Of a stretch of DNA of 64,000 nt, positions 52,901-61,228 are shown one piece after another. The notes under the pieces are model-generated. The model saw only the letters and a program-made list of their open reading frames with translations, was not told the origin of the DNA and made no database searches. A program made the translations under genes and the position numbers. This DNA comes from Oscillospiraceae bacterium (lineage in GTDB: Bacteria > Bacillota > Clostridia > Oscillospirales > Oscillospiraceae), in NCBI GenBank assembly GCA_910574635.1, contig CAJTCG010000010.1:100964-164963 (forward strand). The letters are read 5' to 3'. The first letter of the stretch is position 1. Each line of letters begins with the position of its first letter.

Positions 52901-54362
52901 CGCGAAATTCGGCTTCGGCAACGCCAACACAGGTTCCGGCCTGGAAGATGAGACCTGGCACGGGCACACGCTGAACAGGATCAACGGGGACCGTGGATAT
53001 GAGGGATGCACCTTTGGATTGGTGCAGAGCTTTGCCGGCGGCAGCGTGGTGTACAGCAACGGAGTGGCGGGACCGAACCTCTTCGGCGGTTCGCCGGCCA
53101 CGGGTAAGACCTGCTACGACCAGTACGCTCTGGAGTTTTTGCAGGAGGGCGACACCCACACGCTGAGCGCCGTGAAGGAGGGCGACCGCGTTGTCCTGGG
53201 TAATCTGCAGAATTTCGGACATCCGGGGAACTACACGAGCATCTGGACCAACGGCATACGCGACGGCGCCGTGGGCTTCTGGCCGCTGGACGGACTGAAG
53301 GGCGAAGACCCGGCGTTTGGTGCTCCGAAGGCCACGCTGGGGGCGAATAACACGCCTGTAACAAATATAAAATACGATGACAACACATGGCACCGCCTGC
53401 CCGTAAGCGACAACGGACAGGACCACAACGCCTTCTTCGGCATGAACTACTCCGTGCAGTTTGAGCTGTCCGAGGAGTACGTGGGGCCCCTGGAGTACTA
53501 TTTCTACGGCGACGACGACATGTGGGTCTTCCTGGGCAACGAGCTGGTGTGCGACATTGGCGGCGTCCACAGATCCGTGGGCGAGTATGTGGACCTCTGG
53601 GACTACATCCCCGGAGGACGGGAGGACCACGAGGCGAATACCTACACCCTCAGCGTCTTTTTCACCGAGCGGGGCGCCTCCGGCTCCACCTGCTGGATGC
53701 AGTATACCCTGCCCAACGCCATGGCGGTGCCGGTCATTAAGGCTCCGAACCAGGAGAACACGCCCCTCACCATTCAAAAGGCAGTGGACGGAAATCTGGT
53801 GACCGACGAGCTGCGGGAGACCTTCTACACCTTCGATCTGACGCTGATCAATACCATGGAAATCTATCAGGCGACGGTGTACGACGAACAGGGCCGCCCG
53901 GTGCTCATGAAAGAGTCGGACGGCGTGCTGGTGTACGACAAGGAAAACGACGGCGACCAGACCAAAACGCGCTCTTTCTCGATATCCGGCGGCGAGAAGC
54001 TGGTCTTCACGCTGCGGGACGGGTGGTATCTGCGGATTGCGGACCTCTCGCCCTACGCGGGCTATGACGTGAACGAGATTTTCCCGGAAGGCGAGCTGCC
54101 GGAGGGATGCACCACCACTGTGCAGGTGACCAAGGGGTCCGTCGAAAACCCGGCGGTGAGCGGAACCAACGGCCACGACGAGTCCATGGGTATGGACAAA
54201 ACGACGGTTACCTTTACAAACATGTTTGCGTATGAGCTGCCCGAGACCGGAGGGTCCGGGACCATCCCGTATACTTTGGCCGGAGGACTGCTGGCGACGG
54301 CGGCGCTTTGGCTGTGGTATAGAAAGAAAACCGCAGAAGGGAGGGGGGCAGACAAGGCATAA
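49983..54362 (+). CDS. giant LPxTG adhesin with H-x-H-x3-C repeats and fibro-slime/PA14-like domain
   Basis: A 1459-residue wall-anchored protein, likely the pilus tip. The N-terminus has basic residues and a span (RRRRGRQALTVLAAIVVFCTVYAL). Residues 54-421 hold fifteen copies of a unit with a cysteine, about 9 residues, then H-x-H-x3-C. Residues about 430-740 are an acidic Pro-rich stalk. From about 750 there are beta-rich regions, including a fibro-slime/PA14-like segment (YYFYGDDDMWVFLGNELV and SVGEYVDLW), then a Cna-B-like domain, sorting signal LPETG at 1419-1423, a hydrophobic span and a basic tail. AAGGAG precedes the ATG. It is probably joined to the pilin by the neighbouring class C sortase. 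Confidence 0.88.
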   Translation: MGGNLSSQVARCIDVHQRRRRGRQALTVLAAIVVFCTVYALMMPAVTMSNQVICGLEAHVHSDECWTVELSGPQPELVCDAMSYGGVVIHQHNSFCCDEYGELVCALPEEEIHLHDKSCYQEQRELICREPQEVGHVHGASCWAYDRGGLICGQAEEAESHTHSDACYQTESRQVLSCALSEEEPHVHDGGCYTARTWQELVCGLSESEEILDEEGGVLDAGHRHDGSCYAEKTEMELSCTREETEGHRHDEGCYTTEEEQTLACGLAVAQGHVHGEECYEWTQRLVCQEEERETGHVHTDECYQITELLACRRQELTPHAHDESCYGEEGGLLCARPEAIVHDHDADCVHVPEGEMEEIRALTCGMEEHEHTEGCYVELVPKEDDGCLCGKPAHLHKSECYFEDGTLCCTMEEHVHTLACMQEPLPQDPEPEEPAGLWLAEDYAYENEEFLLTFHINGYASLAEDDGEGADGVLPGEPEHRPTGLPDIPEDSGALEEPDLNSEEVLPPAEPDQGLAEAASIRTFYALPDMEDSGEIYGIEDSGLAPPPSEPEGGEYPPPAEPDMELPEDRPSVESDGDFSGGWTYPDTPALDGIDGRAELDPADVVFSVEFQEDGEAYESLAARAEELSEDEVLLLRVLTLTATIDGRPLDLSACTVEVEVTLSAQMLEQLEAFSENQPLGISADGEGAVDGDEAEAAAPSLTLVAYSEETGGAVNELGSVTVNDLGSAAEPEAQPRMTFITRGGDPTGLSLLMNVYPVFTVEYYAWIKEPAESGGAASLSFIDTSAEKNGGTARLPQNGTTPNTMNLQLNADGTVLFAQPKITRVYKDKKFQFNPNKDELTIAKMFGMMENTHYDISELWVLKDGVEFEAAEAVQTDEEAAQYWDVYSENLDGLRFTNNPKAASETVIPITSETRFRLVYTQRQDTMVNDKSVFYDYDITDGVQSGSNPVTVNTKRQGINNPGNYPEGTTDAKFGFGNANTGSGLEDETWHGHTLNRINGDRGYEGCTFGLVQSFAGGSVVYSNGVAGPNLFGGSPATGKTCYDQYALEFLQEGDTHTLSAVKEGDRVVLGNLQNFGHPGNYTSIWTNGIRDGAVGFWPLDGLKGEDPAFGAPKATLGANNTPVTNIKYDDNTWHRLPVSDNGQDHNAFFGMNYSVQFELSEEYVGPLEYYFYGDDDMWVFLGNELVCDIGGVHRSVGEYVDLWDYIPGGREDHEANTYTLSVFFTERGASGSTCWMQYTLPNAMAVPVIKAPNQENTPLTIQKAVDGNLVTDELRETFYTFDLTLINTMEIYQATVYDEQGRPVLMKESDGVLVYDKENDGDQTKTRSFSISGGEKLVFTLRDGWYLRIADLSPYAGYDVNEIFPEGELPEGCTTTVQVTKGSVENPAVSGTNGHDESMGMDKTTVTFTNMFAYELPETGGSGTIPYTLAGGLLATAALWLWYRKKTAEGRGADKA
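50142..51245 (+). repeat. fifteen-copy C-x(~9)-H-x-H-x3-C protein repeat
   Basis: Each unit reads [L/V]-x-C, 5-14 residues (longer once), then H-x-H-x3-C, usually C-Y or C-W. There are fifteen copies, with diverged DNA, from about residue 54 to 421. Cys and His spacing suits metal binding or disulfide pairs. Confidence 0.9.
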
Positions 54363-54433
54363 GGGCGGAATGCCCCTTCTCCCCACGCAAAATTCAAAGA
54401 GAGAATCCCAAGCATAAGGAAGGAGATCATAAG

Positions 54434-56104
54434 ATGAAACACATGAAGAAGCTGAGCAGCCTGCTGCTCGTCCTGGTTCTGGCGCTGGCCCTGGCCGTGC
54501 CGGCGCTGGCGGCCCCCGGAGACGGGGTGAAGTTTGTGAATCCCCCGGACAGCACGCACACCTATACCCTGTATAAGATTTTTGACGCCGAGCTTGACGG
54601 CGGTTCTCTGAAGAACTTCAAATGGAACGCCGACCACTTCAACAAGGGGCCCTTTATTTCCGAGATGGCGAAGCTGGCCTCCAGTGAGAACGCGGACGAG
54701 CAAAAGATCGGAGCTCTGTTCCAGAACCTGACGAATCCCACGGACGATGAGCTGGCAGCGGCTCTGGACGCCGCGAGGCGTGTGAGTGAGGCGATTTCCG
54801 GCCGGGTGGTCGCCGCCGCCCTGAACGCCCAGGGCGTGCAGAACTCCGCCCCCGCGATCTCCCTGGACACTCCGGTGGGCCCCGGCTATTACATGATTAT
54901 TGACACGCCTCCCGCCGGCGGTGGAAGTCCCGCGTACTCTCTGTACAATGTCCTGAAAGACGAGGGCACCATTTCCATCAAGGATAAGTCCTCCAAGGAA
55001 ACCACGAGCGTAACCAAGCGCGTCCAGAACGCGGACGGCGAATGGGTCCTCGGAGCGGACTACGAGATTGGAAAGCCCTTCAACTTCCAGCTGAGCGCCC
55101 CCATCAAGGGCTTTGACCCCGAGTCCGATTACAATGTGATTTTCCACGATATGATGGACGCCGACCAGATGGCGGTCCCTGAAAAGTCTCAAGTCAAGGT
55201 CTACATTCAGAAAGCCGACGGGACCAAGCTCGATGTTACCGCATTTGAGTTTACTTCCGGACTTAGGAATGAGAAGTGCGAGGAAAACTGCGCGTTCCAT
55301 GTTTCCTTCAACGTGGCCGCGTTCAAGGACCAGGGTGTGAAGGATGGAGACCTGATCTTCGTTGAATACGAGTCCTCCCTGAAAGAAGGCGCCGCCCTTG
55401 GCTCCGCCGGCAACAAGAACGGCGTCAAGCTGGAATACCCCGGCGGCGAGACTCCCGGAAACGACGTTACGGTCTACACCTTCAATTTGGTGGCCGACAA
55501 GGTAGACGGCAGCACGGCGGACAAAGCGCCTCTGCCCGGCGCCGTGTTCGAGCTGACCATGCCCGACGGCACCACGGTCCAGCTGGGTACTCCCGTTTAT
55601 AAGGACGCCCAGGGCGCTCCTATCCTTGACGCCAACGGAAATCTCCAGTATATTGTTGGTAAAAATGAATACGGAAGCGATATCATTGGCGGCGCCGACC
55701 AGGCGATGACCCAGTTCACCTTCCCCTCCCTGGCCGAGGGCGAGTATGTGCTGACGGAGATCGAGGCCCCCGTAACCGCCTCCGGCACGAAGTACAATCC
55801 GGTGGGTCCCTTCTATTTCAAGGTCGAGCCCACTTATGATACCGAAAACGGCATTGACAAGGTGCTGTCCGGACTTAAGATTACCCCCCAGCCTGAAAAG
55901 GGCGGCGAGACCCTGGGGATCACGGTAAACCTGGAGAGCGGCACCGCGAATATGACGGCCACAATTGAAAATAACACCGGCCTGGTAATGCCCGAGACCG
56001 GCGGCATCGGCACCACCATCTTCTACATTGTGGGCGGCGTCCTGGCCGCGGGCGCGGTGATTCTGCTGATTACCAAGCGGCGCATGAGCGTCGAAGAAGA
56101 GTAA
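54434..56104 (+). CDS. major pilin, LPxTG-type isopeptide-forming backbone
   Basis: A 556-residue precursor: signal peptide ending near ALAA (residue 27), an N-terminal domain, fimbrial isopeptide-type and Cna-B-type domains (an E-box YVLTEIEAP near residue 440), then the sorting signal MPETG at 519-523, a hydrophobic span and a KRRMSVEEE tail. This matches the SpaA/EbpC-like major-pilin layout. The pilin lysine motif is not obvious. It has AGGAAGGAGATC upstream and a stem-loop downstream, as expected for a highly produced subunit. The adjacent srtC should polymerise it. Confidence 0.92.
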   Translation: MKHMKKLSSLLLVLVLALALAVPALAAPGDGVKFVNPPDSTHTYTLYKIFDAELDGGSLKNFKWNADHFNKGPFISEMAKLASSENADEQKIGALFQNLTNPTDDELAAALDAARRVSEAISGRVVAAALNAQGVQNSAPAISLDTPVGPGYYMIIDTPPAGGGSPAYSLYNVLKDEGTISIKDKSSKETTSVTKRVQNADGEWVLGADYEIGKPFNFQLSAPIKGFDPESDYNVIFHDMMDADQMAVPEKSQVKVYIQKADGTKLDVTAFEFTSGLRNEKCEENCAFHVSFNVAAFKDQGVKDGDLIFVEYESSLKEGAALGSAGNKNGVKLEYPGGETPGNDVTVYTFNLVADKVDGSTADKAPLPGAVFELTMPDGTTVQLGTPVYKDAQGAPILDANGNLQYIVGKNEYGSDIIGGADQAMTQFTFPSLAEGEYVLTEIEAPVTASGTKYNPVGPFYFKVEPTYDTENGIDKVLSGLKITPQPEKGGETLGITVNLESGTANMTATIENNTGLVMPETGGIGTTIFYIVGGVLAAGAVILLITKRRMSVEEE

Positions 56105-56112
56105 GCCCCTTT

Positions 56113-56145
56113 CCGCCGCGCCGCGGGAAGACCGCGGTGCGGCGG
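56113..56145 (+). other. stem-loop between the major pilin and srtC
   Basis: A 14-bp GC-rich stem (56113-56126 with 56132-56145, one wobble), loop GAAGA, no U-run. It probably protects pilin mRNA or limits read-through to srtC. Confidence 0.65.
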
Positions 56146-56160
56146 AGGGAGTGAACGAAC

Positions 56161-57015
56161 ATGAAAAAACATCTGTCCACCGCGCTCCTCCTCCTGGTCC
56201 TTTTGGCCGGAGTTGCCCTTTTGCTTTATCCCACCGCCAGCGACTATTGGAATTCCTTCCACCAGTCCCGGGCAATCGCCGGTTACGCCGAGAGCGTTTC
56301 CGGGCTGAACGCCGTGGACTACGAGCATATCTGGCGCAGCGCCAGGGAGTACAATGCCCGGCTGCTGGAGCGGGCGAACCCCTTCCGGGTCCTGGAGGAG
56401 GACGAGGCGGACTATAACGGCGAACTGAATGTGGGAAACAACGGGATCATGGGCTACATCGAGATTCCCGGTATCGAGGTGAGCCTGCCCATTTACCACG
56501 GCACCAGCGACGGCGTGCTCCAGGTGGCCGTGGGCCACTTGCAGGGCAGCTCGCTGCCTGTGGGCGGGCCCTCCACCCACTGTGTCCTTTCGGGACACCG
56601 GGGACTGCCCAGCGCAAAGCTCTTTACGAACCTCGACCAGCTGGCCGAGGGCGACATCTTCATGCTCCGCATCCTCAACGAGACCCTCACCTATGAGGTG
56701 GACCAGATTCACATCGTCCTCCCGGACGAGATGGGGGATCTTGTGGTTCAGGAGGGGCAGGATCACTGCACCCTCGTCACCTGTACCCCTTACGGCATCA
56801 ATACCCATCGCCTCCTGGTCCGCGGAAAGCGGATCGAGACCCCGGAGGCGGCCTCCTCCGCCCGCATCACGGCGGACGCCGTGCGCATCGACCCCATTCT
56901 GGTGGCTCCGGTGGCGGCGGCTCCCATGCTGCTGGCCCTGTTCATCTGGGCCATCGCGGCCCCCGGCGGGGGAAAGAAGAAATCTTCCGGCAAGCGCGTC
57001 AAGAAGCAATCGTAG
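56161..57015 (+). CDS. srtC: class C sortase (pilin polymerase)
   Basis: A 284-residue sortase with an N-terminal span, a class C core and a C-terminal span (about 248-268), with a basic tail. Catalytic residues are visible: His in VLSGHRGL, Cys in TLVTCTPY and Arg in NTHRLLVRG. The region before the core (IPG, and DSxW-like YW in DYWNSF) may serve as the lid. Class C sortases join pilin subunits by isopeptide bonds. It follows the major pilin and precedes the minor pilin, the standard cluster order. The ATG at 56161 follows GGAGGGAGTG. Confidence 0.95.
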   Translation: MKKHLSTALLLLVLLAGVALLLYPTASDYWNSFHQSRAIAGYAESVSGLNAVDYEHIWRSAREYNARLLERANPFRVLEEDEADYNGELNVGNNGIMGYIEIPGIEVSLPIYHGTSDGVLQVAVGHLQGSSLPVGGPSTHCVLSGHRGLPSAKLFTNLDQLAEGDIFMLRILNETLTYEVDQIHIVLPDEMGDLVVQEGQDHCTLVTCTPYGINTHRLLVRGKRIETPEAASSARITADAVRIDPILVAPVAAAPMLLALFIWAIAAPGGGKKKSSGKRVKKQS

Positions 57016-57031
57016 GAAAGGCAGGCGTACC

Positions 57032-58156
57032 ATGATGAAGCTGAGACAAGGATTTAAACGGGCCGCGGCGGCTGCGCTGGGCCTGCTCCTGTGCGCCGTC
57101 TGCCTCACACGGCCCGCCGGAGCCGTCATAAACAGGAATATTCCCGTGATTTCCGGGGAGCCCTGTAGTCTGACACTGGACTTTAAGGACCCCGGCGTCA
57201 CGTTTCACCTTTACCGCGTCGCCAGCGTCAGCGCCGGCGTGCGCTACACGCTGCTGCCCATGTTCTCCAATGACCGGTATTTTCCCCAGGTCATGGATTT
57301 CAACAACATCACCAAGGCCAGCCAGTGGGCGGACCTGGCCACCACGCTTCGCCCTTATTTAGAGCGGTATTACTCCCCCATGAGGACCGTCACGACGAAC
57401 CGAAACGGCGTGGCCGTGTTTGACGATCTCCCCGTGGGGCTCTATCTGGTTTCCGGGGACCCCTACTCTGTTACGAAAGCCAATGGCGAGATCCGGGACT
57501 ATCAGCCCTCCTCCTACTTCGTGTGCCTGCCCTACTGGACGGACCAGAGCGGCGGGGGGGAGGAATGGGTCTACGACCTGGTTGTGAACGGGGCCAAAAA
57601 GGATGAGATTCCCCATGAGACTGTCTCGCGGCGGGTCATCAAGATCTGGTCCGCCGGTACCCGCAAGGAGCCGGTGATCGTGGATCTGCTGCGCAACGGC
57701 CAGGTAGCGGATACGGTAGAGCTGTCTGCCCGCAACAACTGGCGCTATGAGTGGACGGATCTGGAGCCGGGCTGGCGCTGGGAGGTTCTGGAACGGCCCG
57801 GGTCCTACCAGGTCAGCATTTCCCAGACCGGCGGGACCTACCGGATTGTCAACTCCAACCCGCTTCCGCCCCAGACGGACCGGGACGACGACCCACCCGG
57901 CACAACGACCACCACCACGCCCCCTTCGCCGGACATTCCCCTGGAGGACACGGAGGTGCCCCTGGATCAAACGCCCTACCTGGACCCGGACTACGATTCC
58001 GACGAGATTGAGATAGACGACGAGGACGTTCCCCTGGCGAGGCTGCCCCAGACCGGGCAGCTCTGGTGGCCCGTACCCCTGCTGGCGCTGACCGGCATGG
58101 GCCTGTTCTTCTTTGGCTGGGGCCGGCACAGAAGGGGGGAGACGGATGGAGAATAA
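57032..58156 (+). CDS. minor pilin with Cna-B domain and LPxTG signal
   Basis: A 374-residue secreted protein: signal peptide (span about 9-28), an N-terminal domain with VTFHLYRVASVS typical of pilin folds, a Cna-B-like domain (about 205-255, with RRVIKIWSAG and WRWEVLE), a Thr/Pro/Asp-rich linker and the sorting signal LPQTG at 338-342 with a span and a basic tail. It is probably the anchoring or accessory pilin. The ATG lies 16 nt after srtC. Its last bases overlap the start of the next sortase. Confidence 0.9.
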   Translation: MMKLRQGFKRAAAAALGLLLCAVCLTRPAGAVINRNIPVISGEPCSLTLDFKDPGVTFHLYRVASVSAGVRYTLLPMFSNDRYFPQVMDFNNITKASQWADLATTLRPYLERYYSPMRTVTTNRNGVAVFDDLPVGLYLVSGDPYSVTKANGEIRDYQPSSYFVCLPYWTDQSGGGEEWVYDLVVNGAKKDEIPHETVSRRVIKIWSAGTRKEPVIVDLLRNGQVADTVELSARNNWRYEWTDLEPGWRWEVLERPGSYQVSISQTGGTYRIVNSNPLPPQTDRDDDPPGTTTTTTPPSPDIPLEDTEVPLDQTPYLDPDYDSDEIEIDDEDVPLARLPQTGQLWWPVPLLALTGMGLFFFGWGRHRRGETDGE

Positions 58157-58763
58157 GAAGGGCGCGTTCTGCATGGCGGCGGGATTTCTGCTGGTGCTGG
58201 CGGCCCTGCTGCTGACCGGGTATAACGTGTGGGACGAGGGCCGCGCCGGCGACGCCGCCGACGCGACCTTCCAGGCGCTGAAATTCCAGACCGAAGAGGG
58301 CCGGGAGGAGCTGCCGGAATATATCCTGCCCGATTATCTGGTGGACCCCCGGTTTGAGATGCCGACGGTGGAGATCGACGGCTATGACTATATCGGCTAT
58401 TTGGATATTCCGTCCCTGGAGCTGAGCCTGCCGGTTATGAGCGAGTGGAGCTATCCCCAGCTGAAGATTGCCCCCTGCCGCTATGCCGGGTCGGTTTATT
58501 TGGACGATATGATACTCGCCGCCCACAATTACGACCGGCATTTCGGCCGCCTGAAAAATCTGGAGGGCGGCGAGCTGGTCCGGTTTACGGATGTGGACGG
58601 GAACGTCTTTGATTTTTCCGTGACGGAGCTGGAGCTGCTCTGGCCCGAGCAGACGGAGGAAATGCTCTCCGGCGAGTGGGATTTAACGCTTTTTACCTGT
58701 ACCCTAGGCGGACGGCAGCGTGTCACGGTGCGTTGCGACCGGATAGAGGATATGGCCGGCTGA
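58146..58763 (+). CDS. second sortase
   Basis: A 205-residue sortase with an N-terminal span (about 7-25). The catalytic histidine is in ILAAHNYD, the cysteine in TLFTCTLG and the arginine in RVTVRC. It lacks the C-terminal span of class C enzymes, so it may anchor the pilus base to peptidoglycan or act on a minor pilin. Class assignment is uncertain. ATG 58146 overlaps the upstream stop by 11 nt and has GGGGGAG upstream; an earlier ATG at 58113 is less likely. Confidence 0.9.
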   Translation: MENKKGAFCMAAGFLLVLAALLLTGYNVWDEGRAGDAADATFQALKFQTEEGREELPEYILPDYLVDPRFEMPTVEIDGYDYIGYLDIPSLELSLPVMSEWSYPQLKIAPCRYAGSVYLDDMILAAHNYDRHFGRLKNLEGGELVRFTDVDGNVFDFSVTELELLWPEQTEEMLSGEWDLTLFTCTLGGRQRVTVRCDRIEDMAG

Positions 58764-58778
58764 GAGAGGAGGCCACGC

Positions 58779-59861
58779 ATGATGCGTAACAGCAAACAAA
58801 TTCCCGTGCTGCTGGCACTGTTGTGCCTGCTGTTGTCGGGCTGCGCCGAAACGGCGACGGACGAAGCCGCCTTTGGAGATTTCAGCGGCGAGACCCTGTA
58901 CGCCAGAACGGCCACGGATGAGGAGGCCTTCGGGCTTGCAAAGGAGAGGGCGGCTGAAAGCGCCGAAACCATTCCCCAGGAGGATTCCCAGGACCAAACG
59001 CCTTTGGAAGAGGAAACGGTGACGCTGGAGGACGAAGAGGCGGTGCCCCTGGCGGCTTCGCCCATGCTGCTGCCCGTGGCGGGCGGCACCGCCGTGGAGA
59101 GCGGCGGCGGGGCGGAAATCGACTACTCCAACATTTCGGACGGCTACGTCATGGTCCGCCACGCCGGGGCCAACAGCAAGCGGCTGCGCGTGCAGGTGGT
59201 GGGACCCAATACCACCTATACCTATGATCTACCCACCGGCGGCTGGTCCACCTTCCCCCTGTCGGACGGCAACGGGAGCTATAAGGTAATGGCCCTTCAG
59301 AACACTGAGGGGAAAAAGTACGCGAAGCTGGCGTCCGTCACGTTCCAGGTGACGCTGTCGGATGAGTTCGCTCCGTTCCTGCGGCCCAACCAGTATGTGG
59401 ATTACAGCTCCGCCCCCAACACCGTGGAAAAGGCGGCGGAGCTGACTGCGGGCAGCAGCGACGGATTGGACAAAGTGGCCAAGGTCTATGACTTTGTGAT
59501 TGGAAATCTGACCTATGACGAGAAGAAGGCCGCGACGGTGAAGAGCGGCTACCTGCCGGTGCTGGATACGGTGCTTTCCACCAAGACGGGCATTTGCTTC
59601 GACTACGCGGCCCTGATGACGGGGATGCTGCGCTCCCAGGGGGTCCCCTGCAAGCTGGTCGTGGGCTACGCCGGGAAACAGTACCACGCCTGGGTCAGCG
59701 TCTGGACGGAGAAAACCGGCTGGGTAGACAATATTATCTACTTTGACGGCAGTACTTGGCAGCGGATGGACCCCACCTTCGCCTCCTCCGGCAAGAGCAG
59801 CGCGTCCATCATGCAGTATATCGGCGACGGAAAAAACTACACCGTCAAATATCTCTATTGA
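58779..59861 (+). CDS. transglutaminase-like lipoprotein
   Basis: A 360-residue lipoprotein (lipobox LLSGC near residue 22). After an acidic linker come a beta-rich region (about 105-205) and a transglutaminase-like cysteine domain. The triad is visible: Cys in TGICFDYAAL, His in KQYHAWVSVW and Asp in RMDPTF. Such domains cross-link or hydrolyse peptide bonds outside the cell. In this place, between sortase and GspF genes, it may modify pili or wall. The ATG follows GAGAGGAGG. Confidence 0.9.
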   Translation: MMRNSKQIPVLLALLCLLLSGCAETATDEAAFGDFSGETLYARTATDEEAFGLAKERAAESAETIPQEDSQDQTPLEEETVTLEDEEAVPLAASPMLLPVAGGTAVESGGGAEIDYSNISDGYVMVRHAGANSKRLRVQVVGPNTTYTYDLPTGGWSTFPLSDGNGSYKVMALQNTEGKKYAKLASVTFQVTLSDEFAPFLRPNQYVDYSSAPNTVEKAAELTAGSSDGLDKVAKVYDFVIGNLTYDEKKAATVKSGYLPVLDTVLSTKTGICFDYAALMTGMLRSQGVPCKLVVGYAGKQYHAWVSVWTEKTGWVDNIIYFDGSTWQRMDPTFASSGKSSASIMQYIGDGKNYTVKYLY

Positions 59862-59871
59862 GGAGCATTAC

Positions 59872-60900
59872 ATGAAACGAACGTTGAGTTACGGAGAAAT
59901 CGCCGAAGTGAGCCTGGAGCTGTCTTTGCTTCTCCACGCCGGTGTGGGGACGGGTGACGCGCTGTACCTGCTGGGGGAGGATTCGCCCCACAAGAAGCTG
60001 CTGTCCGCTATGGCGGACGAGGTGGACGGCGGGGCCGCGTTGGCGTCCGCCATGCGCGGCAGCGCGGCGTTTCCCACCTATGCCTGCGGCTTGGTAGAGG
60101 TGGGAGAGCGGACCGGGCGGACCGAGGAGGCGCTGGCGGCCCTTTCCCGGTACTATGAGGACCGGGTGCGGATGGACCGGCGGGTGCGCAGCGCGCTGCT
60201 GTACCCGGCGGTGATGCTGGCGCTGATGCTGGTGGTAATCGGCGTGCTTTTGGTGAAGGTTCTGCCGATTTTTGACGATGTGTACGCCTCCTTGGGCACC
60301 CGGCTTACCGGCGTGGCCGCGGGGCTTTTGACCATGGGCCGGTGGCTGGAGGGCGCGCTGCCTGTTTTTTGGGCCGTGCTGGCGGCGCTGGTGCTGATAG
60401 GGTTCCTCTTTACGGCGGTAGGGCCGCTGCGGCGGAGTCTGGTTTCCTTCTGGCAGCGCGGCCATGGGGACCGGGGCGTCAGCCGGAAGCTGAACAACGC
60501 CCGCCTGGCCCAGGCCATGGCCATGGGCATGGCCAGCGGACTCCCCCTGGAAGAGGCGCTGGGCCTGTCCGCCGGATTGGTGGAGGGCGGCGCGAGGCGG
60601 CGGTGCGAGGACTGCCGGAAGCGTTTGGACAACGGCGAGGCGCTCAGCGCCGCGCTGAAGGCCAGCGGTTTGCTGCCCGCAAGCCAGAGCCGCCTTTTGG
60701 AGCTGGGCCAGCGCGGCGGCGCGGGGGACGCCTCCATGGAGAAGATCGCCCGGGACCTGAGCGAGGAGGGCGAGGCCGCCCTGGACGCCGCGGTGAGCCG
60801 GGTGGAACCTGCGCTGGTGCTGCTTTGTTCCGTGCTGGTGGGACTGATTCTGCTGTCGGTTATGCTGCCCTTGATGCACATCATGTCGGCGATTGGGTGA
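59872..60900 (+). CDS. GspF/PilC-like platform protein
   Basis: A 342-residue inner-membrane protein of the type II secretion/type IV pilus F family. It has two related F domains (about 8-130 and 195-325), each with an L-x-A-G-hh-pattern (LLLHAGVGTGDAL and MGMASGLPLEEAL), and spans near 105-130, 150-170 and 315-340. It anchors the assembly motor. It lies only 10 nt behind the transglutaminase gene, so it is in the same operon as the sortase pilus. The length is shorter than the usual ~400. Confidence 0.92.
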   Translation: MKRTLSYGEIAEVSLELSLLLHAGVGTGDALYLLGEDSPHKKLLSAMADEVDGGAALASAMRGSAAFPTYACGLVEVGERTGRTEEALAALSRYYEDRVRMDRRVRSALLYPAVMLALMLVVIGVLLVKVLPIFDDVYASLGTRLTGVAAGLLTMGRWLEGALPVFWAVLAALVLIGFLFTAVGPLRRSLVSFWQRGHGDRGVSRKLNNARLAQAMAMGMASGLPLEEALGLSAGLVEGGARRRCEDCRKRLDNGEALSAALKASGLLPASQSRLLELGQRGGAGDASMEKIARDLSEEGEAALDAAVSRVEPALVLLCSVLVGLILLSVMLPLMHIMSAIG

Positions 60901-60904
60901 GCGT

Positions 60905-61228
60905 ATGAGGAGAAAACATTCCCTTCTGCCCTCCCTGCTGAGGGGCTTGCTGCTGCCGGTTATTGCGGCGGCGGCTTTGCTGTTCTTTGCCATGGCCGTC
61001 AACAACCTTGACGGCGGGCGGACGGAGGAGGACCGGCGGCAGCTGGAGGAGTCGCTGCGCCGGGGATGCGTGGCCTGCTACGCCGCCGAGGGCGTTTATC
61101 CTCCCACGCTGTCCTATCTGGAGGAGCACTATGGCCTGCAGATTGACGAGGAGCGCTACACCGTGCATTACTCTGCCTTTGCGGAAAATCTGATGCCGGA
61201 TATCACGGTTCTGGAGAACACGCCATGA
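60905..61228 (+). CDS. small single-span protein, pseudopilin-like (first)
   Basis: A 107-residue protein: basic start, one span (about 12-30) and a helical/soluble domain with CYAAEGVYPPTLSYLEEHYG, a pattern also seen in type II pseudopilins. No G|F-x3-E prepilin cleavage site is visible. ATG 60905 lies just after gspF; a TTG at 60893 is possible. Its stop overlaps the next ATG by four bases. Confidence 0.7.
   Translation: MRRKHSLLPSLLRGLLLPVIAAAALLFFAMAVNNLDGGRTEEDRRQLEESLRRGCVACYAAEGVYPPTLSYLEEHYGLQIDEERYTVHYSAFAENLMPDITVLENTP

Noticed and set aside
51900..54386. 828-residue frame antisense to the adhesin
   Set aside because: It has no domain match and lies opposite a gene with signal, repeats and LPETG.
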